Source: Strongyloides papillosus (lineage: Eukaryota > Nematoda > Chromadorea > Rhabditida > Strongyloididae). Taken from it: a DNA stretch of 64,000 bases. Position numbers and translations under genes: made by a program. Location: assembly GCA_005656395.1 (NCBI GenBank), contig SRSI01000049.1, forward strand, positions 124,001 through 188,000. Direction: 5' to 3'. Below, piece after piece: positions 33,945 to 47,182 of this stretch. How positions within the stretch are numbered: the first letter of the stretch is position 1; each line of letters opens with the position of its first letter. The notes beneath the pieces are model-generated. The model ran no database searches, was not told the origin of the DNA, and saw only the letters and a program-made list of their open reading frames with translations.

Positions 33945-36900
33945 CTACGCATTAAATATCTCTTTATATACAATATTTTTAGCTTTATTAGATTCTGTTT
34001 TAACAAATAGACAATCAGGACTTTTTACACGTGAAAAAGCCACATACAATTGTCCATGTGAAAAAACTGGTGTTGTTAAATCTACACCAACTTTACTTAA
34101 TGTTTGCCCTTGACTCTTATTAATAGTCATAGCAAAGGCAAGTCTTACAGGAAATTGTTTCCTTGCTAGTGTAAAAGGAAATTCTCCTTCAGAACTATAT
34201 AAAACTATTCTAGGTATAAGAACAGTTTTATCTTTATTTAATCCTGACAAATGGATACATGTCAAGATTCTTTTATTAATCTTTATAATTCTCAATCTTG
34301 TGCCATTACAAAGTCCTTCTTTTATGTTTAAGTTACGAAGAACAATAATAACAGCATTAATCTTGAGATTCAACACATGTGGTGGTAAACCGCTAGGTGT
34401 TAACTGATTCAGATTTTCAATAGGCATGTTGTAGTAATTTTCATTTGTATCCGAATCTTTCCTAATCGAATCGGCTGAAAATATTTTTTCTACATCGCCT
34501 GGTAGAGTATTTAATACTTCATTATTAATAGACTCTACAATGACATTTGTTGGAGCAAGAATTGCATAATTAGATTTTTCTAATATGCTTTCATTTTTAG
34601 CTCCAAAGATATCATTCACTAAATTTCCAGTTGATTGGATATTTAGTGGTATATCTACTTCGCCATCTTCATTTTTTTGAAGAGCATCATTACCAATGTC
34701 TAAAATCCACTTGGCAAAATCTATCTCGTCCTCTTTAACCCTCATGTTTCTGGTAAGTTTCACTGTCTCAAAGTGAACGTTCCAAAGAGGGCTATATTTT
34801 ATGGAGAACAAAACATTTTGATGCCTTGTAGAATTTGGTAGGATAGGCAATGTTTGCCTAAAATCACCACCACATATGATGACTTTTCCACCGAATGGAA
34901 GATCATTTTTGCAAACTTTTTTTAGTTGCTGATCAAGATAATCAATTACATACTTACTAAGCATAGGTGCTTCATCAATTATTATTAATGAAGCTTTTTC
35001 AAGCATAGTAGTACGTAATTTATTAAGCTTGGATAGCCTAAAATTACTGTCAAATAAGGTAATTGGCACTGAAAACATAGAATGAACTGTTTCCCCATTT
35101 CTAAGAAGAGTAGCCGCAATACCTGTTGAAGCACAATTAAGTACTATCTTATCTTCAGCTCTAATCAAATAATATAACGTTGTGTAGACGAATGTCTTAC
35201 CTGTTCCTGCAGGTCCTTCTAAAAAGAAGCAACGTTTATCTGAAAAATTATTAACAATGATATTCAATATCCTATTAATAAAGTTTTTCTGTTCTTCGTT
35301 AGCTGATTTTAAATTTTCCTCAACTAACCTTTTTAGAACATCTTTATCTTCAACATAGTCAATCTCTATAATATCGAAATTAACTTCAGGTAAATCAGTA
35401 TAGCCATTAAAGTTATTAGATTGTAGAACATTTCTAATATCAAAAATTGCTTGAGCTTCCGCTCTTTCTTCATTACCGTTGTATTTCATTAAGTAATCTT
35501 CGATTAAGTAATTTTTAAACTTAATGAAGGTATCATAATGCCTTGTAAAAGATGGCCAATAGCAAATCATGAGACCGAAGTAATTACGAAGCATGTTAGG
35601 CATCGCGCTTTCACATGCTTCTTCAAACAATTCATTGTAATTGTCTTCGGTATCAAGTAAGCCTCTTGCTATAGCAGCATCTCTAAATGAGGGCCATTGA
35701 AAACCATTAACAATTTTCAAATCACCTTCACATGTTGCTCCAGGTACATGGAGCAAAAGTTGGCGAAGTGAAAATAATTCGACATTCATAGGTGATACAG
35801 TAAATATCCTTCCTATTGTACGCCTTTGGCGATGTCTTAATTTCCATTCTCTGGTTTTTAAGTCAAACCAATAATACTCCGGTATCTCATTATAAAGATA
35901 CTTTCTAGCATTAATATCGTTTTTATTAAGATTATAAAATGCTAATAATGTAGACTTATAACCTTTATCTGCTTTGAAACAGTTATTGTTGCCATTATTC
36001 ATTTCATCAGCAACGGTGCAATCCTCATTTATCAGGTGAACTGCTAATCTTACAACAGTCCAATCTTTATAAAGTATTGGATACTCCATGATTCTCCAAA
36101 CTGCTTCTGATGGTCCTACATATCTACCATCGATATGAAGTTTAACCTCATCTTTCGATTCAACGGTTTCGACCACATCCGCAGAAATTTTATCACCATT
36201 TGATTTATGTGTATACTTAAATAAATACTTAGGACTTAAAACACTTTCACATATTTTTACATTAATATGTGAATTATATTTCAAGCTTAAATAAGGATTA
36301 TATGTAACACAAAAATCGTTATTCACTTTATTACCAAATCTATCTGTAATATCTAATAAAGGATCAAATGATCTCTTAATATTAACTTTACCTTTAGAAG
36401 TGATGGAAGTTACTTTATGGTACTGTTCTGGGAATTTTTTAGTACAGACATTTTTTGCCTCATCCCAACAGGGTACTTTTGTTTTCGAAATATCACATCT
36501 CGAATGTACCATTGTTTTTGTAACAATTTCAAAAAGACGTGGATTTTTTTCTTTATCAGGGAATTCTGCTTTAACACATTCATCTACCTGATCAGAAGTT
36601 AATCTGAAGTCTTCTTTTGAAACTTTTACCAATATATGAATATGTGGTAAAGATCTTTTTTGAAACTCAATGGTTGATTGTAGATAAACTACATTACCCA
36701 TAATTTTGTTTTCTTTCAAGTCATGTATTAAAGCATCTGATTTATGCTTAAACACTCTTGCAATCAAGTCATGGCGATCATTCGGTAGTTGCCCTGGATA
36801 AAGATTTTCTGTAATCTCTCTCCAATTTGGGTTTGTGGTCATTGTAATAAAGAAATCTGGTTTCCCAAATTTCCTAACAATGGCCATACCATCTTGATAG

Positions 36901-39900
36901 CCTAAATGCATGAATCTTCTTGAACCAATGTAACTGCTAAAAAGTTTAATTCTCTCACTTTTTTTTGCAGCTTCTTCATTATCTTCATCACCGATAAGAT
37001 AATCTTCAAGAAGATCTTCTATTTGTTTATTATTCTTCTGTTTAAGCTCTTTGTTAAGCTTAATAACATAATTTAGGCGATCTCTTTCTATTGCTGTGTA
37101 AGCATCAACAACAAATAGTTGAAATAATAACCCTCCATGATGTAAAGGATTAAATGATGGCCTCACAGCAATGAGATTTTGGTAATAAACCAATTTCGTT
37201 AGAGATCTTTGTTCATTACCTTTTTTATAAGTTGTTTTCTCTTTCCATCCAAAAGCTCCTGTTGGGAAGAACAATGGATATGTTGCAGGATCTTTTAAAG
37301 GACTGTAATGACTCAAAGTTTCTAATTTTCCTGTTTTATTGCATAACAAAACATTATAATCAGGAACTTCTCCATCTTCACTTTGAAATATAACTGCTAT
37401 TTCTGTTACCTCTGGCAAATTACGAACTCTATCATTCTTATTCGCTGGAGGTCTCAAAACCAATTTATACATTGGCACAGCTTTATTCTCATTTTTATGT
37501 TTTAGTTCTTGCTCACGAATATAATCACCAAAATGTTTATATGATAATGCTAACATATTAATTTTGGAAATTATATGAGTAAGATTACTAATAACTGATA
37601 TTTCATTAAATGCGTTAACATTTTTATTTCTAATATCTTCAGCAACATCAGGTCCGTAAAAATATAGTTGCCCATAGGACAAATTATCTTTATTTTCAGG
37701 TACAGCTGTGTTTATTACACGTTTAGCTTCACCATGCAACACAAATGTTGGAGGACCTGGTGTTTTAAAATCTCTTTGTTGACCGGTATAACTCGCAAAG
37801 GCAAATTTGTTATTAATTCGCCTACAATGCTTTTTAAAGTATATACTTTCCTCATCTTCACCTATAAACAAATCTTTTATAAATTTAGGAAAGTTATTAA
37901 ATAGTCTTTCATATTCTTTAACTCCCCCAAATTCACAGCATTGTTTATACTTGGATTCTTTTTCGTAGAACATTGCTTGGCAATGTTCACAGCCAGTAGA
38001 AAGAGGACCCAAATAATGCTCATCTGGAATAATTTCCTCATCTCTAGCCGGAAAAAGTTTTTGTTTTTTCAAACTCTTTCTGTTTCTTTGTCTTTTTTTT
38101 GTAGAACCATTAGCTACTTGAATTGAATCAAGAGCTTTTACAATAGAATCTACTTGAGAATTTTTATTAAAAGATACATCAGCACATTTTGTAATGTTAC
38201 TTGATAATCTTTTTATTCTTTTTGTTAATTTCTTTTTATTTGTTTCTTTTTTAGACTTATTTAAGTAGATTAAATTTACTAATAAATCATTAACTAAAGA
38301 AAATTTGTCACTACTCGTGTCTAATTTATCCCTTTTTGCAATATTTTTCAAACTTTTTGGTAAGTTTGTTTTGGATCTCAGTAATTGCACTCTTAATTTA
38401 TTAATTTCTGATTTTTTTTTGCAATTTCTTATTTTATTTTTAGTGTTATTTACTTGCTTTAATGTAGATTCAAGATCTACATTAAGCTCCATTGGATCAT
38501 TTAATATATTATTTTCAGATATATCAACTTCCATTGGCTCATTATCACTTATTGCAACATTTTTACTTAGATTACTATCAATTATCTCATTTACTTTTGA
38601 AATATCTTTAGATTCTGGGTTAACAGTATCTTGTGATAATTTTTTTCGTAATCTATTAAGATGTACTTGCAATTTCTTTTTTTCATGAGTTTTTTTGCAG
38701 TTTTTAATTTTACTTTCAACTACAATTATTTCTTTTAATGTAGAGTCAATGTCTACATCAAAATCCATTAGAATTTGCGATGTTATTTTTTTACAAATAT
38801 CAATCTCCATTGGTTCGTCTTTTTCTAAATCAAAACCATTTTTGAGATTATTATCAAATACCTCATTTAATTTTAAAGTTTCAATACAATTTTCTTTAAC
38901 AGTATCTATAGATTTTTTTTCTAATCTATTTAACTGTACTTGTATTTTCTTTTTATCACTTAGTCTTTTACACTTATCATATCTAACTTTTAATAAAGAT
39001 ATTTCTTCATTTAAATTAGAGTCGACTTTTTTATTTTTATTATTTTTAGATAAATGTAAAGGTTCTTTTTTGACTATTTTTGATAGTCTACCCTTTACAC
39101 TTTTTTTAGTTGTCGAAATATCAGAATTAACATCTGATATATTTTCAACACTAATGTTTATACCATTAAGATCAAATATTGAATTATTACAAACTTGATT
39201 AGCTTGTAAATGTTCAATCAAATCTCCTAATGTGTTAAACATTAGCATACATGAAACACCATTAGAGCAATATCTTCCATTTTGATCCATAGAATGTGGA
39301 TCAAATAAGAAGAATGCTCCATCATGGTGTATTATTGAAGAAGCCCTTTCATTAGCAATCAAGATTAAAAACTGATGTTCGTTTACTAATCTATTTAATG
39401 CTTGTGAAAGAGAAACGAAACCAAAAGAAATCTCGTTTCTTTTAACCTTCTTCCCTCTTCCTGTAAATGAATAGCACGAAGCTGTGCTAAACGTAACTTT
39501 ACGATTAAACAATATTGTTTCTCGTATAATGTTGGTTACTGATAAATAACCTCTACCATCAATTGAATAATTTGTACTGCGCAAATAATTAACGCTTCTT
39601 TCGTACAAAATATTTCCTTGATTAAGGACAGTGTTTATATCAACTCTAACCCAATTTAATGGTGATTTGATACATGCCATAATCAATGCTGCAGATGACA
39701 TTGCAACACATTGATTATTCTGTCCCAAAGCTGCTTGACACATATCGGCCCGCAAAATTTTACAAAAAGTTGCACTATTGGAATTTATTGGCACGTAATC
39801 ATTTTGAATTACCATGCCTCCAGCACAACTTTTTTTATTTTTTATAGCTTTAACCAAATCATCGGCTTGACTATTATTTCTAATGGTTATCGAATAAATG

Positions 39901-40079
39901 ATTCCATTAGTATTAAGAATGTATGACACACAAATGTCTTCATCCAAAATAATGACATGCTTCGAATTAATGAAATCATGTCTAAAATTATGATTTACTG
40001 AATCAGTAGAATCACAAATTAAAGTTTTTGGAATGTCAATTTTATTAACTTTTTTCAATAAATTGTTGACGAATTCCAT
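33945..40079 (-). CDS. Helitron replicase-helicase with N-terminal cysteine-protease-like region
   Basis: An uninterrupted 2,044-residue ORF with no intron. Residues about 110-265 resemble a papain-fold protease: [14 protein letters not shown] (about 118-131, candidate Cys) and [13 protein letters not shown] (about 249-261, candidate His and Asp). Residues about 330-640 are Lys-rich with at least three degenerate repeats ([17 protein letters not shown]). The rolling-circle (Rep) region has the HUH motif in [10 protein letters not shown] (about 1144) and the two-tyrosine motif YLFKYTHK (about 1283). A PIF1-family superfamily 1 helicase fills the C-terminus: Walker A GPAGTGKT (about 1621), DEAPM (about 1698), GGDFRQ, and [10 protein letters not shown] (about 1984). 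Together these nick, unwind and copy the element by rolling circle. The intact frame implies recent activity. The element's ends were not fixed; the hairpin at 33644 may mark its 3' side. Confidence 0.92.
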   Translation of the reverse strand: MEFVNNLLKKVNKIDIPKTLICDSTDSVNHNFRHDFINSKHVIILDEDICVSYILNTNGIIYSITIRNNSQADDLVKAIKNKKSCAGGMVIQNDYVPINSNSATFCKILRADMCQAALGQNNQCVAMSSAALIMACIKSPLNWVRVDINTVLNQGNILYERSVNYLRSTNYSIDGRGYLSVTNIIRETILFNRKVTFSTASCYSFTGRGKKVKRNEISFGFVSLSQALNRLVNEHQFLILIANERASSIIHHDGAFFLFDPHSMDQNGRYCSNGVSCMLMFNTLGDLIEHLQANQVCNNSIFDLNGINISVENISDVNSDISTTKKSVKGRLSKIVKKEPLHLSKNNKNKKVDSNLNEEISLLKVRYDKCKRLSDKKKIQVQLNRLEKKSIDTVKENCIETLKLNEVFDNNLKNGFDLEKDEPMEIDICKKITSQILMDFDVDIDSTLKEIIVVESKIKNCKKTHEKKKLQVHLNRLRKKLSQDTVNPESKDISKVNEIIDSNLSKNVAISDNEPMEVDISENNILNDPMELNVDLESTLKQVNNTKNKIRNCKKKSEINKLRVQLLRSKTNLPKSLKNIAKRDKLDTSSDKFSLVNDLLVNLIYLNKSKKETNKKKLTKRIKRLSSNITKCADVSFNKNSQVDSIVKALDSIQVANGSTKKRQRNRKSLKKQKLFPARDEEIIPDEHYLGPLSTGCEHCQAMFYEKESKYKQCCEFGGVKEYERLFNNFPKFIKDLFIGEDEESIYFKKHCRRINNKFAFASYTGQQRDFKTPGPPTFVLHGEAKRVINTAVPENKDNLSYGQLYFYGPDVAEDIRNKNVNAFNEISVISNLTHIISKINMLALSYKHFGDYIREQELKHKNENKAVPMYKLVLRPPANKNDRVRNLPEVTEIAVIFQSEDGEVPDYNVLLCNKTGKLETLSHYSPLKDPATYPLFFPTGAFGWKEKTTYKKGNEQRSLTKLVYYQNLIAVRPSFNPLHHGGLLFQLFVVDAYTAIERDRLNYVIKLNKELKQKNNKQIEDLLEDYLIGDEDNEEAAKKSERIKLFSSYIGSRRFMHLGYQDGMAIVRKFGKPDFFITMTTNPNWREITENLYPGQLPNDRHDLIARVFKHKSDALIHDLKENKIMGNVVYLQSTIEFQKRSLPHIHILVKVSKEDFRLTSDQVDECVKAEFPDKEKNPRLFEIVTKTMVHSRCDISKTKVPCWDEAKNVCTKKFPEQYHKVTSITSKGKVNIKRSFDPLLDITDRFGNKVNNDFCVTYNPYLSLKYNSHINVKICESVLSPKYLFKYTHKSNGDKISADVVETVESKDEVKLHIDGRYVGPSEAVWRIMEYPILYKDWTVVRLAVHLINEDCTVADEMNNGNNNCFKADKGYKSTLLAFYNLNKNDINARKYLYNEIPEYYWFDLKTREWKLRHRQRRTIGRIFTVSPMNVELFSLRQLLLHVPGATCEGDLKIVNGFQWPSFRDAAIARGLLDTEDNYNELFEEACESAMPNMLRNYFGLMICYWPSFTRHYDTFIKFKNYLIEDYLMKYNGNEERAEAQAIFDIRNVLQSNNFNGYTDLPEVNFDIIEIDYVEDKDVLKRLVEENLKSANEEQKNFINRILNIIVNNFSDKRCFFLEGPAGTGKTFVYTTLYYLIRAEDKIVLNCASTGIAATLLRNGETVHSMFSVPITLFDSNFRLSKLNKLRTTMLEKASLIIIDEAPMLSKYVIDYLDQQLKKVCKNDLPFGGKVIICGGDFRQTLPILPNSTRHQNVLFSIKYSPLWNVHFETVKLTRNMRVKEDEIDFAKWILDIGNDALQKNEDGEVDIPLNIQSTGNLVNDIFGAKNESILEKSNYAILAPTNVIVESINNEVLNTLPGDVEKIFSADSIRKDSDTNENYYNMPIENLNQLTPSGLPPHVLNLKINAVIIVLRNLNIKEGLCNGTRLRIIKINKRILTCIHLSGLNKDKTVLIPRIVLYSSEGEFPFTLARKQFPVRLAFAMTINKSQGQTLSKVGVDLTTPVFSHGQLYVAFSRVKSPDCLFVKTESNKAKNIVYKEIFNA

Positions 40080-40929
40080 TTCTCCCGTTTTTTTCTATCT
40101 GAAATTAAAAAAATTAGTACAATATAATAACAACGTAAAACATTTATTTATAAGAACGATAATAATAAAAATGGTACTTTTTAGTTTCGATAGAGCCATT
40201 CTTAAATTTAAGTTTTAGTGATTAAAAAAAGACTATATGTTAAAAAAAAGTATTTTTATAAAAATATATCAATATAGTATACTAATAAATCAATAGAAAT
40301 TAATAAAGTAAACTTAACAATACTAACAAAAACAATGAATTAACAACTTAAAATAGTTTTAAAAGAATAAATAAAAAAGAATTGTTTGTAAAATAAACAT
40401 GGATATAAAGTAATGTGGAGGAAACTTGAAAAAATAGTTATTTTAAATATTGACATATAAAACTTATATTTAAAGATAACAAATAAATTACAGAAACTCT
40501 TAATTGTAGCAAAATATTATTACTAAATAACTAAATATTCTCAAATTAATAATCAAACTAACTTCTTAAAGATTAAAATAATAAAACCTTAAAAATTTAA
40601 ATATAAATTTGATCACATATATTTTGATTATTGAAAATTTCTAATTCTTTATTAATTTATATGGTAAAATTTTGAAAAAATGCCAAAAACATCATTGACA
40701 TAATATATTCTATATATTTTATATATAAAATTTTATGGATAAAATCAAAAAAATGCAACTCTTATATAAATTTTTGAAGGATATAAATTACAATATTTAT
40801 CTTATTTATTTAAATTTTATATCAGTTATACAATAAATAATTTGAATATCCATATATCATATATTTTATCATAAATATTTGAAAGAAATCATGTACAAAA
40901 TTTGGTCGATAACTTAAGCGACTTATAGT
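40080..40929. other. AT-rich flank upstream of the Helitron ORF
   Basis: About 850 bp; it may include the Helitron promoter and 5' end. No TC-start terminus could be fixed. Confidence 0.4.
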
Positions 40930-43640
40930 CAATTCTTTTAATATTAAGTTTCCTTCTTATTCCTGAGTTGTGTCTTTCAAATGAGTCGTGAACCATAAAA
41001 TTTCATGGACTTTGTAAAGAGTTATTTTCGGAACAAAACTATGCAAAAATGTATCTAAAAATGTGGTATTTTTTAAACATAATTTGGCCAATCGTAGACC
41101 AAAAGTTTTGAGATCCATTTTCCGCACTAAGTTGAAAAAAAATACATTAAATGACTATTTGACAGTAAAATTTAATCAAGTTTGAAAAGAGTTATGTCTG
41201 GAACAAAATTGATTTTTACAACAAAAATAGAAAAAGGCAAGAAAAATGACACTAAAATTGGCATAAATCGTTTTCTAGATAAGCTGTAAACTTCGCAATA
41301 GTCTCATTTTCTAAGTTATACTTAAATCTATATAAGCAAGCCATAGTTCCTTTATTTTATAAAGTTTCCATTAAGTAATAGCTATTTAACTTTTTAATTT
41401 TTACCAAAAAAATAGTCATCACTTATTGATCCATATCTTAGCCAATTTCTTATCAATCCTAATGCTGCTGTGTTTGCGCACTATTCTGAAGTTGTACTTT
41501 TAAATGAGTCATAAACCAAAAAATTTCATTAACTTTGAAAACAGTTATTTTTGGAACAAAACTATGCAAAAATGTGTCCAAAAAAGTAATGTTTTCTAAA
41601 AATAATTTGGCCAGTTATAAATCAAAAGTTTCGGGACTTGTTTTCCCCCTTAAGTTAAAAAAAAATACATCGAATAACTATTTGACCATAAAAATTGATC
41701 AAGTTTGAAGAGAGTTATATCTGGAACAAAATTGATTTTTACAAAAAAAATAGAAAAAAGGCAAAAAAGTTGATATTCAAATTAATATATCTTCTTTCGT
41801 AGTTGAGCTAAAAACTTCGTTAGACCCTTATTTTTTAAGTTAGACATAGAACTAAATAACAGATGCTATTGTTTTTCATTTCATCAAAGTTATGACTAAG
41901 TTATAGCTACTTAACTTTTATGATTTTTTTTTAAAATGGTCACTACTCTTTGGACCACAACTCGGCCAATGTTTAATATAATTCCATAGTATTGTGTTTC
42001 CCCACTATTCTGGAATTAGACCTTTCAAATAATATAAAAACCATCATACTTTTTTAATTTTAAAATAACGTTTTCCCCTGTACAAAACTATGCTAAAAAA
42101 GGCCAAAAAAACAGTGTTTTTTGGAGATAATTTGGCCAATTATAGTCCAAAATATTTGAGACCTATTTTCCCCCCTAAGTTAGAAAAAAACACATCTTTT
42201 GGCTATTTACCCATAAAAATCGGTTGAATTTGAAGAGAGTTATGAGAGAGACAAATTTTTTTTCCTTATTTCTTTTTGGTATAGATATTTGTACCTTCTA
42301 GATAAGTCATAAAACAAAATTTTTTATTAATTTTGAAAAGAATTATTTTAGAACAAACCTTAACGAAACGTGTTCAAAAATTTGGTATTTTTAATAGATG
42401 ACTTTGCCAATTTTAATTAAAAAATTTAAAAGCTATTTTCTCCCCTTAAGTTAGAAAAGAATACATTTAATGAACATTAAACCATAAAAATTAATCAAGT
42501 TTGAATACAGTTATGCTGAAAACAAAACCGATATTCGTGTAAAAAATGAAAAAAATATAAGAAAATTGTCACTAAAATTAGTATAATCCGCTCCGCAAAT
42601 AACAATAAACTTCGCAATAGTTTGACTTTTTAAGTTAGACTTAAATCTATATAAAAGAAACTATATTTATATAATTTTATAGAGATTCTATTAAGTAATA
42701 GCTATTTAACATTTTAATTTTTAACAAACAAATAGTCATCACTTGTTGACCCATAACTTAACTAATTCGCTATCAATCTTAATACTGCTGTGTTTCTTTC
42801 TTATTTTATGTTAGTATCTTTCAAATGATTCGTAAACCATAAAATTTTACTAACTTTGATAAGATTTATTTCTGGAACAAAACTATGCAAAAATGTGTTT
42901 TAATAGCGATGTTTTCTCAAAATAATTTGGCCAGTTATGGACTAAAAGTTTTGAGATACACTTTCCCCCCTAAGTTGAAAAAAAATACATCAAATGACTA
43001 TTTAATCATAAAAATTGATCAAGTTTGAAAAGAGTTATGTCTGAGACAAAATTGATTTTTACAATAAAAATGGAAAAAAAGCAAAAAAGTTGACATTCAA
43101 ATTAATATAACTTCTTTCGTAATGAGATATAAACTTCGTTAGACTCTTATTTTTTAAGTGAGACTTAGATCTACTAAACAGATACTATTTTGTTTGTTTT
43201 TGTCAAGTTACGACTAAGTCATAGCTATTAAACATTTAAGATTTTTTTTCAAAATGGTCACCACTCTTTGAACCATAACTCGGCCACTGTTTAATATAAT
43301 TCCATAGTAGTGTGTTTCCGCACTATTCTGGAATTAGACCTTTCAAATGATATATATACCATTGTATCTTATATACTTTGAAATACCGTTATCCCCTGGT
43401 CAAATCTATGCTAAAAAAGGCCAAAAAAACGATGTTTTTTAAAGATAATTTGGCCAAAAGTTTTTGACACTAATTCAGCCCCTCTAGTTAGGAAAAAAAC
43501 ACATCTTTTGGCTATTTACCCATAAAAATCGATTGAATTTGAAGAGAGTTATGTGAGAGACAAATTTTTTTTCCTTATTTCTTTCTGGTATAGATTTCTT
43601 TTTGGTATAGATTATAGTCATTTGATAAACAGTTCTTTTC
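40930..43640. repeat. Degenerate tandem satellite with a higher-order period of about 1.32 kb
   Basis: Blocks resembling GGAACAAAACTATGCAAAAA recur near 41031, 41551, 42079, 42349, 42877 and 43405, a basic step of about 525 bp with one shortened unit. Three monomer types (A, B, C) repeat in the order A-B-C-A'-B'-C'. A and A' share AAACTTCGCAATAGT, B and B' share TAACTTCTTTCGTA-type text, and C and C' share GAATTAGACCTTTCAAAT. Like types are 1,318-1,326 bp apart. No ORF is seen. Confidence 0.8.
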
Positions 43641-44177
43641 TATTAAGCTATAATGATTTATTGTTATAAGAATGTTATAAAAAATTAAAAATTATGGGTT
43701 TTTGTTCATAATAGAATAAATTAAACATGAATTTTAACAATTTTTAAAAATTATAATTAATGATAAGAAACAAAATATTACTAATTATAACATTTTAAAA
43801 GCTAAAATGTCTATTGTTATTATTTTAAAAGGTCTAATTTATCTTAAAATTTTGACCCCCAGAAATTTAAAGTTATCTACATCAAATATGCTACATCTTT
43901 GTAAAATTTGCTACATCTTGTGACACTTTGCGACATTTTTTTTGACCATATTGCGATATCTTTTTTACTAATTTGCACCATCTTAGTACATTTTTGCGAT
44001 TTCTTTTTTTCAAACGGTAGACATTCGCTTGTCCATGGTTACTCATATTTTTTCTTTTTTTTAATGCTATTTCGCTTGATCATGGGTGACCACGGGCAAG
44101 CTAATTTCTATCGCCTGTTTTTTAATTTAATTAGGGTAGAGAATGCTATAAAGTGCGTTGCCGTGTGTGATCTGAAT
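43641..44177. other. AT-rich spacer with short simple repeats
   Basis: Includes a local series of diverged repeats of about 20-30 bp at 43890-44010 (GCTACATCTT, GCGACATTTTT, GCGATATCTTT). The only frame, 43908-44180, is built on these repeats and is not a credible gene. Confidence 0.45.
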
Positions 44178-44732
44178 TAGACATGGACAGGTCGATAAAT
44201 TTTTCGACCCGAGGTCGGTCGATTTAGGGTCGCTTTTCAAAATCGACCCGGGTCGACCTAAATTGACCCGTTAAGATAATAACATATACCCCTATAAAAA
44301 CATAATTTTACTATAATTAATAAAAATTTTCTAGTAAAAAATATTACAATATATAAATTACTCCTTAAAACTAATGAATCGTTCAAATTCTTAGTAGTTA
44401 AATTAGTTCGTCGACAATTTCTAATATATAAGTGTTGAAAAAGCACTTTCAGATCTGATGCTAGCTGACTTTCTTATTTTCAATTTCTGATAAAGCCTAT
44501 GTAAATGGGGTGCTGATAATTTTACTGAACTCCAAAAATGTCAATATTAACCTCAGAACTAATATTTTTAATATGGTAGAGATAATTATTATTGTCACTA
44601 ACAGATAAATTTCACAAAATTGTTAGTAAATAATATAAAAACCGACCCTTAAATTTTTGTAAATTTGCATCGATCCTAAAATTTAGGGTCGACCCATTTT
44701 CAAGGGTCGACCAGGGTCGGATCCCATGTCTA
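44178..44732. mobile_element. MITE, 555 bp, with GGTCGACCC-rich subterminal repeats
   Basis: The ends are TAGACATGG at 44178 and CCATGTCTA ending at 44732. Inside both ends are clusters of GGTCGA/TCGACCC in opposing orientation (44190-44275 and 44640-44718). The core is AT-rich and non-coding. A helicase gene fragment begins directly at the right end. No clear target duplication is visible. Confidence 0.65.
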
Positions 44733-44942
44733 GCGTTGACTAGAGCAGAAAAGGATTTCATTATTTTTGGAGATGCAAGTTGTATGGTTCAAGACTTGTA
44801 TTGGAAGCCTTTGGCAAAATTCATAATAAACAATCAAACAGCTTTTGCTTTTCCCAAAACTGTCTTGAATGAAATTTGTGGAAAGAAAACTAAATTTAGA
44901 AGAATTATTAATGAATATATTAGAAACATAAACAGTAGATAA
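44733..44942 (+). pseudogene. C-terminal fragment of a superfamily 1 (UPF1-like) helicase
   Basis: About 68 codons start abruptly at the MITE end with ALTRAEKDFIIFGDA, then YWKPLAKFI. The ALTRA motif and the following GDA...W.PL are conserved motif VI sequence of UPF1/SMG-2-like helicases, after which such domains end. The frame runs to a normal stop, but everything upstream is gone. It looks like a gene tail cut off or carried by mobile DNA. Confidence 0.55.
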
Positions 44943-45198
44943 ATAATGTTTTAATTCAAATGCATAACCATTTTCCATATATTTCATGTCAGAATATGTG
45001 TTTAAGTCTATTTTTGAATGCATTTTCTTGCCAATGTTTATTACATGCATGTTTTTATTTTTTTTGTTTGTTTTCAATAAAAGTTTCGATAAATCTATTT
45101 TTTAATATTCAAGTCAATTTTTACCAATTATTAATTTAAATCCCGTTTTGTGAGTCAGTTGAACATTTTTAAAAAATTTGATATAACACAAATTTGTA

Positions 45199-45692
45199 GG
45201 ATGTACATTTTGTCCGTCACTATATGCATGAAAAACGCCACTATATGCATAAAATTCACCACTGCTGTAATTGACGAAAACGCCACTATATGCATTAAAA
45301 CTGACAATAACTTAAAAATATTTTAAATGTATGTAGAAGCAAATCATGATCTACAATTTAAGAGTTTCAAAAAATGACTTTGATAGGATATTTAAATGAT
45401 TGCACAATGTTTACTTGTATGGTTAATGATATTCAATATGCTCATATAAAATATACTTTTGATGATATATCTCAAGAATTTATCTCAGAACCATTAAAAG
45501 TTAGAAAAAAATGAAATATGCATTGGAATATTAACTAATTAATTACTATAATATTTATATTTTTCTATTTATTAAAGAAATTTTTGCTTGGATTTTGTTG
45601 AAGTGGCGCAAAAAATGCATATAGTGGCGGTTTTATACACATTTAAGGTGGCTCATAATAATGCATATAGTGGCATGATTTCTAATACATCC
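45199..45692. mobile_element. MITE, about 494 bp, with repeated CACTATATGCAT motifs
   Basis: GGATGTA at 45199 is inverted as TACATCC at 45692. (G)CCACTATATGCAT occurs three times near the left end (about 45217-45296), and its inverse ATGCATATAGTGG(C) occurs twice near the right end (about 45615-45675). The core is AT-rich and non-coding. Confidence 0.65.
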
Positions 45693-46329
45693 ATCCATTA
45701 ATGATAAATTTAATTTTATAATAAAGCTTTCCCTTTTTATATAACGTACTGTTGTAGATATGTTATTTGGTTAATAGCAAGAAATTATTTTGCCAAACAA
45801 ATCTTACCTAATACAATTACTACTTTAAATACAACTAATGTAAAAAATTGAATAAAAAAAAACTGGTGTTGCAAATTAAAAATTTCTGAAAATGCTCCAA
45901 AATAACTCAAAATATTTGAATTTCCCTCCAAACTACTACTAATGAAAACAAAATAATTGTTTAGATACGTCTAAAGTAAAAAATTTAGTAAAAAATAGTC
46001 AATGTAGCAAAAAAAATTTTTTTTCTTTAAATGCTACAAAATACATCTAAATAAGTTTATTTATGTATAACTTACTATTAAAATATTATCTCATTGCTAA
46101 AAAAATAACTTTAGTAGCGATTTGGTGAAGGAGATCCATATTCTAACTACACTCCTTTTTATTAATTAATCAAAACATGTTTAAATATTCTTTAACTGAA
46201 ATAAAAGTTTTTTTTTACAATTTACTGACAAATTTTCTTTTAAATACTAATACAAAATATTAAAAATAAAATAACTCGTGCATTATTATCAGTCATAATA
46301 AATTATTACATTTTTTATCATCATTCATT
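45693..46329. other. AT-rich spacer, nothing seen
   Basis: No protein-like frame, RNA gene or defined repeat. Confidence 0.5.
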
Positions 46330-46504
46330 GTTGGAAAAACGAATTTATCACTGATTAGAAAGTATGTTCCAAATGATCAGTGAATTTTTTCAAAATTTTA
46401 TCACAGATAAGTTTTATCGCTGACAAATATATCAATGATTATGTTATCATTGATATTAGATAAGTGCCCATGTCTGGAGATAGGTAAAAATCAGTTTTTC
46501 CAAC
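46330..46504. mobile_element. Small MITE-like inverted repeat, about 175 bp
   Basis: GTTGGAAAAAC at 46330 matches the reverse complement at 46494-46504. The interior has further short inverted segments (TTATCACTGAT, ATCAGTGA). It is too short for a protein. Confidence 0.4.
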
Positions 46505-47182
46505 TTTGTTTCCCTACTGTTGCTGTAAATCAAAGTTTCAGGCCGAACAAATTTTCCAACATATATTTTTTAATTGCTCTTATTATTAAAGAAAAAAAAT
46601 AGGGGTGGATGGTTGTAAATTTTTGTAAACAAAATTTTTAAAAAACTTTCGACTGACTCGCAAAATGGGTTTTAATAAAAAACAGACTTTAATATTTTAT
46701 TGAAATTATCTAAAACTGTGCTACAGAACTTTTTTTTCGTTGTGTACTAAAATTTATTCATTTTTTGTGTTAGAGTACATTTTAAAAAAAAAGTATACTT
46801 CATTGTTCAATTACATTGAAGTTGTGTTCTTTATTTTAGCATGTAGATTTTAAATATCATTTTTTTTATATATCTAAATGTTTTCTGTAAAACTTTATGA
46901 TAGGTCACCATTAGAAAATGTATACAAAATTTGTAGTGATTTTTATTTTAAAAATTTTTCAAGCACAACTTTTTATATGTATTTATACCAGTCATTTTAT
47001 TTAAAGAGTAAATTTTTTTTATTTGTCACAAGTCTCTATAAACACACAATCAGTTTAATATAAAAACACATGTTGATAATAATGACAGTTAGAATTTAAC
47101 TTTTTATTCTTTTTTTAGCGGTAAATCATTCTTATCTAAAAGACGACTTCACAATACAATTAATGACACACGTTTAAAAATT
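46505..47182. other. AT-rich region upstream of the astacin gene
   Basis: About 680 bp with no supported gene; it presumably includes the promoter. Confidence 0.5.

Noticed and set aside
38305..39198. Two plus-strand frames of 127 and 167 residues
   Set aside because: They are antisense shadows of the Lys-rich repeats of the Helitron protein, which read as Phe/Leu/Ser-rich sequence on the other strand.
43908..44180. Plus-strand frame of 90 residues
   Set aside because: Built on simple diverged repeats, very Phe-rich, ending inside the MITE; not a credible gene.
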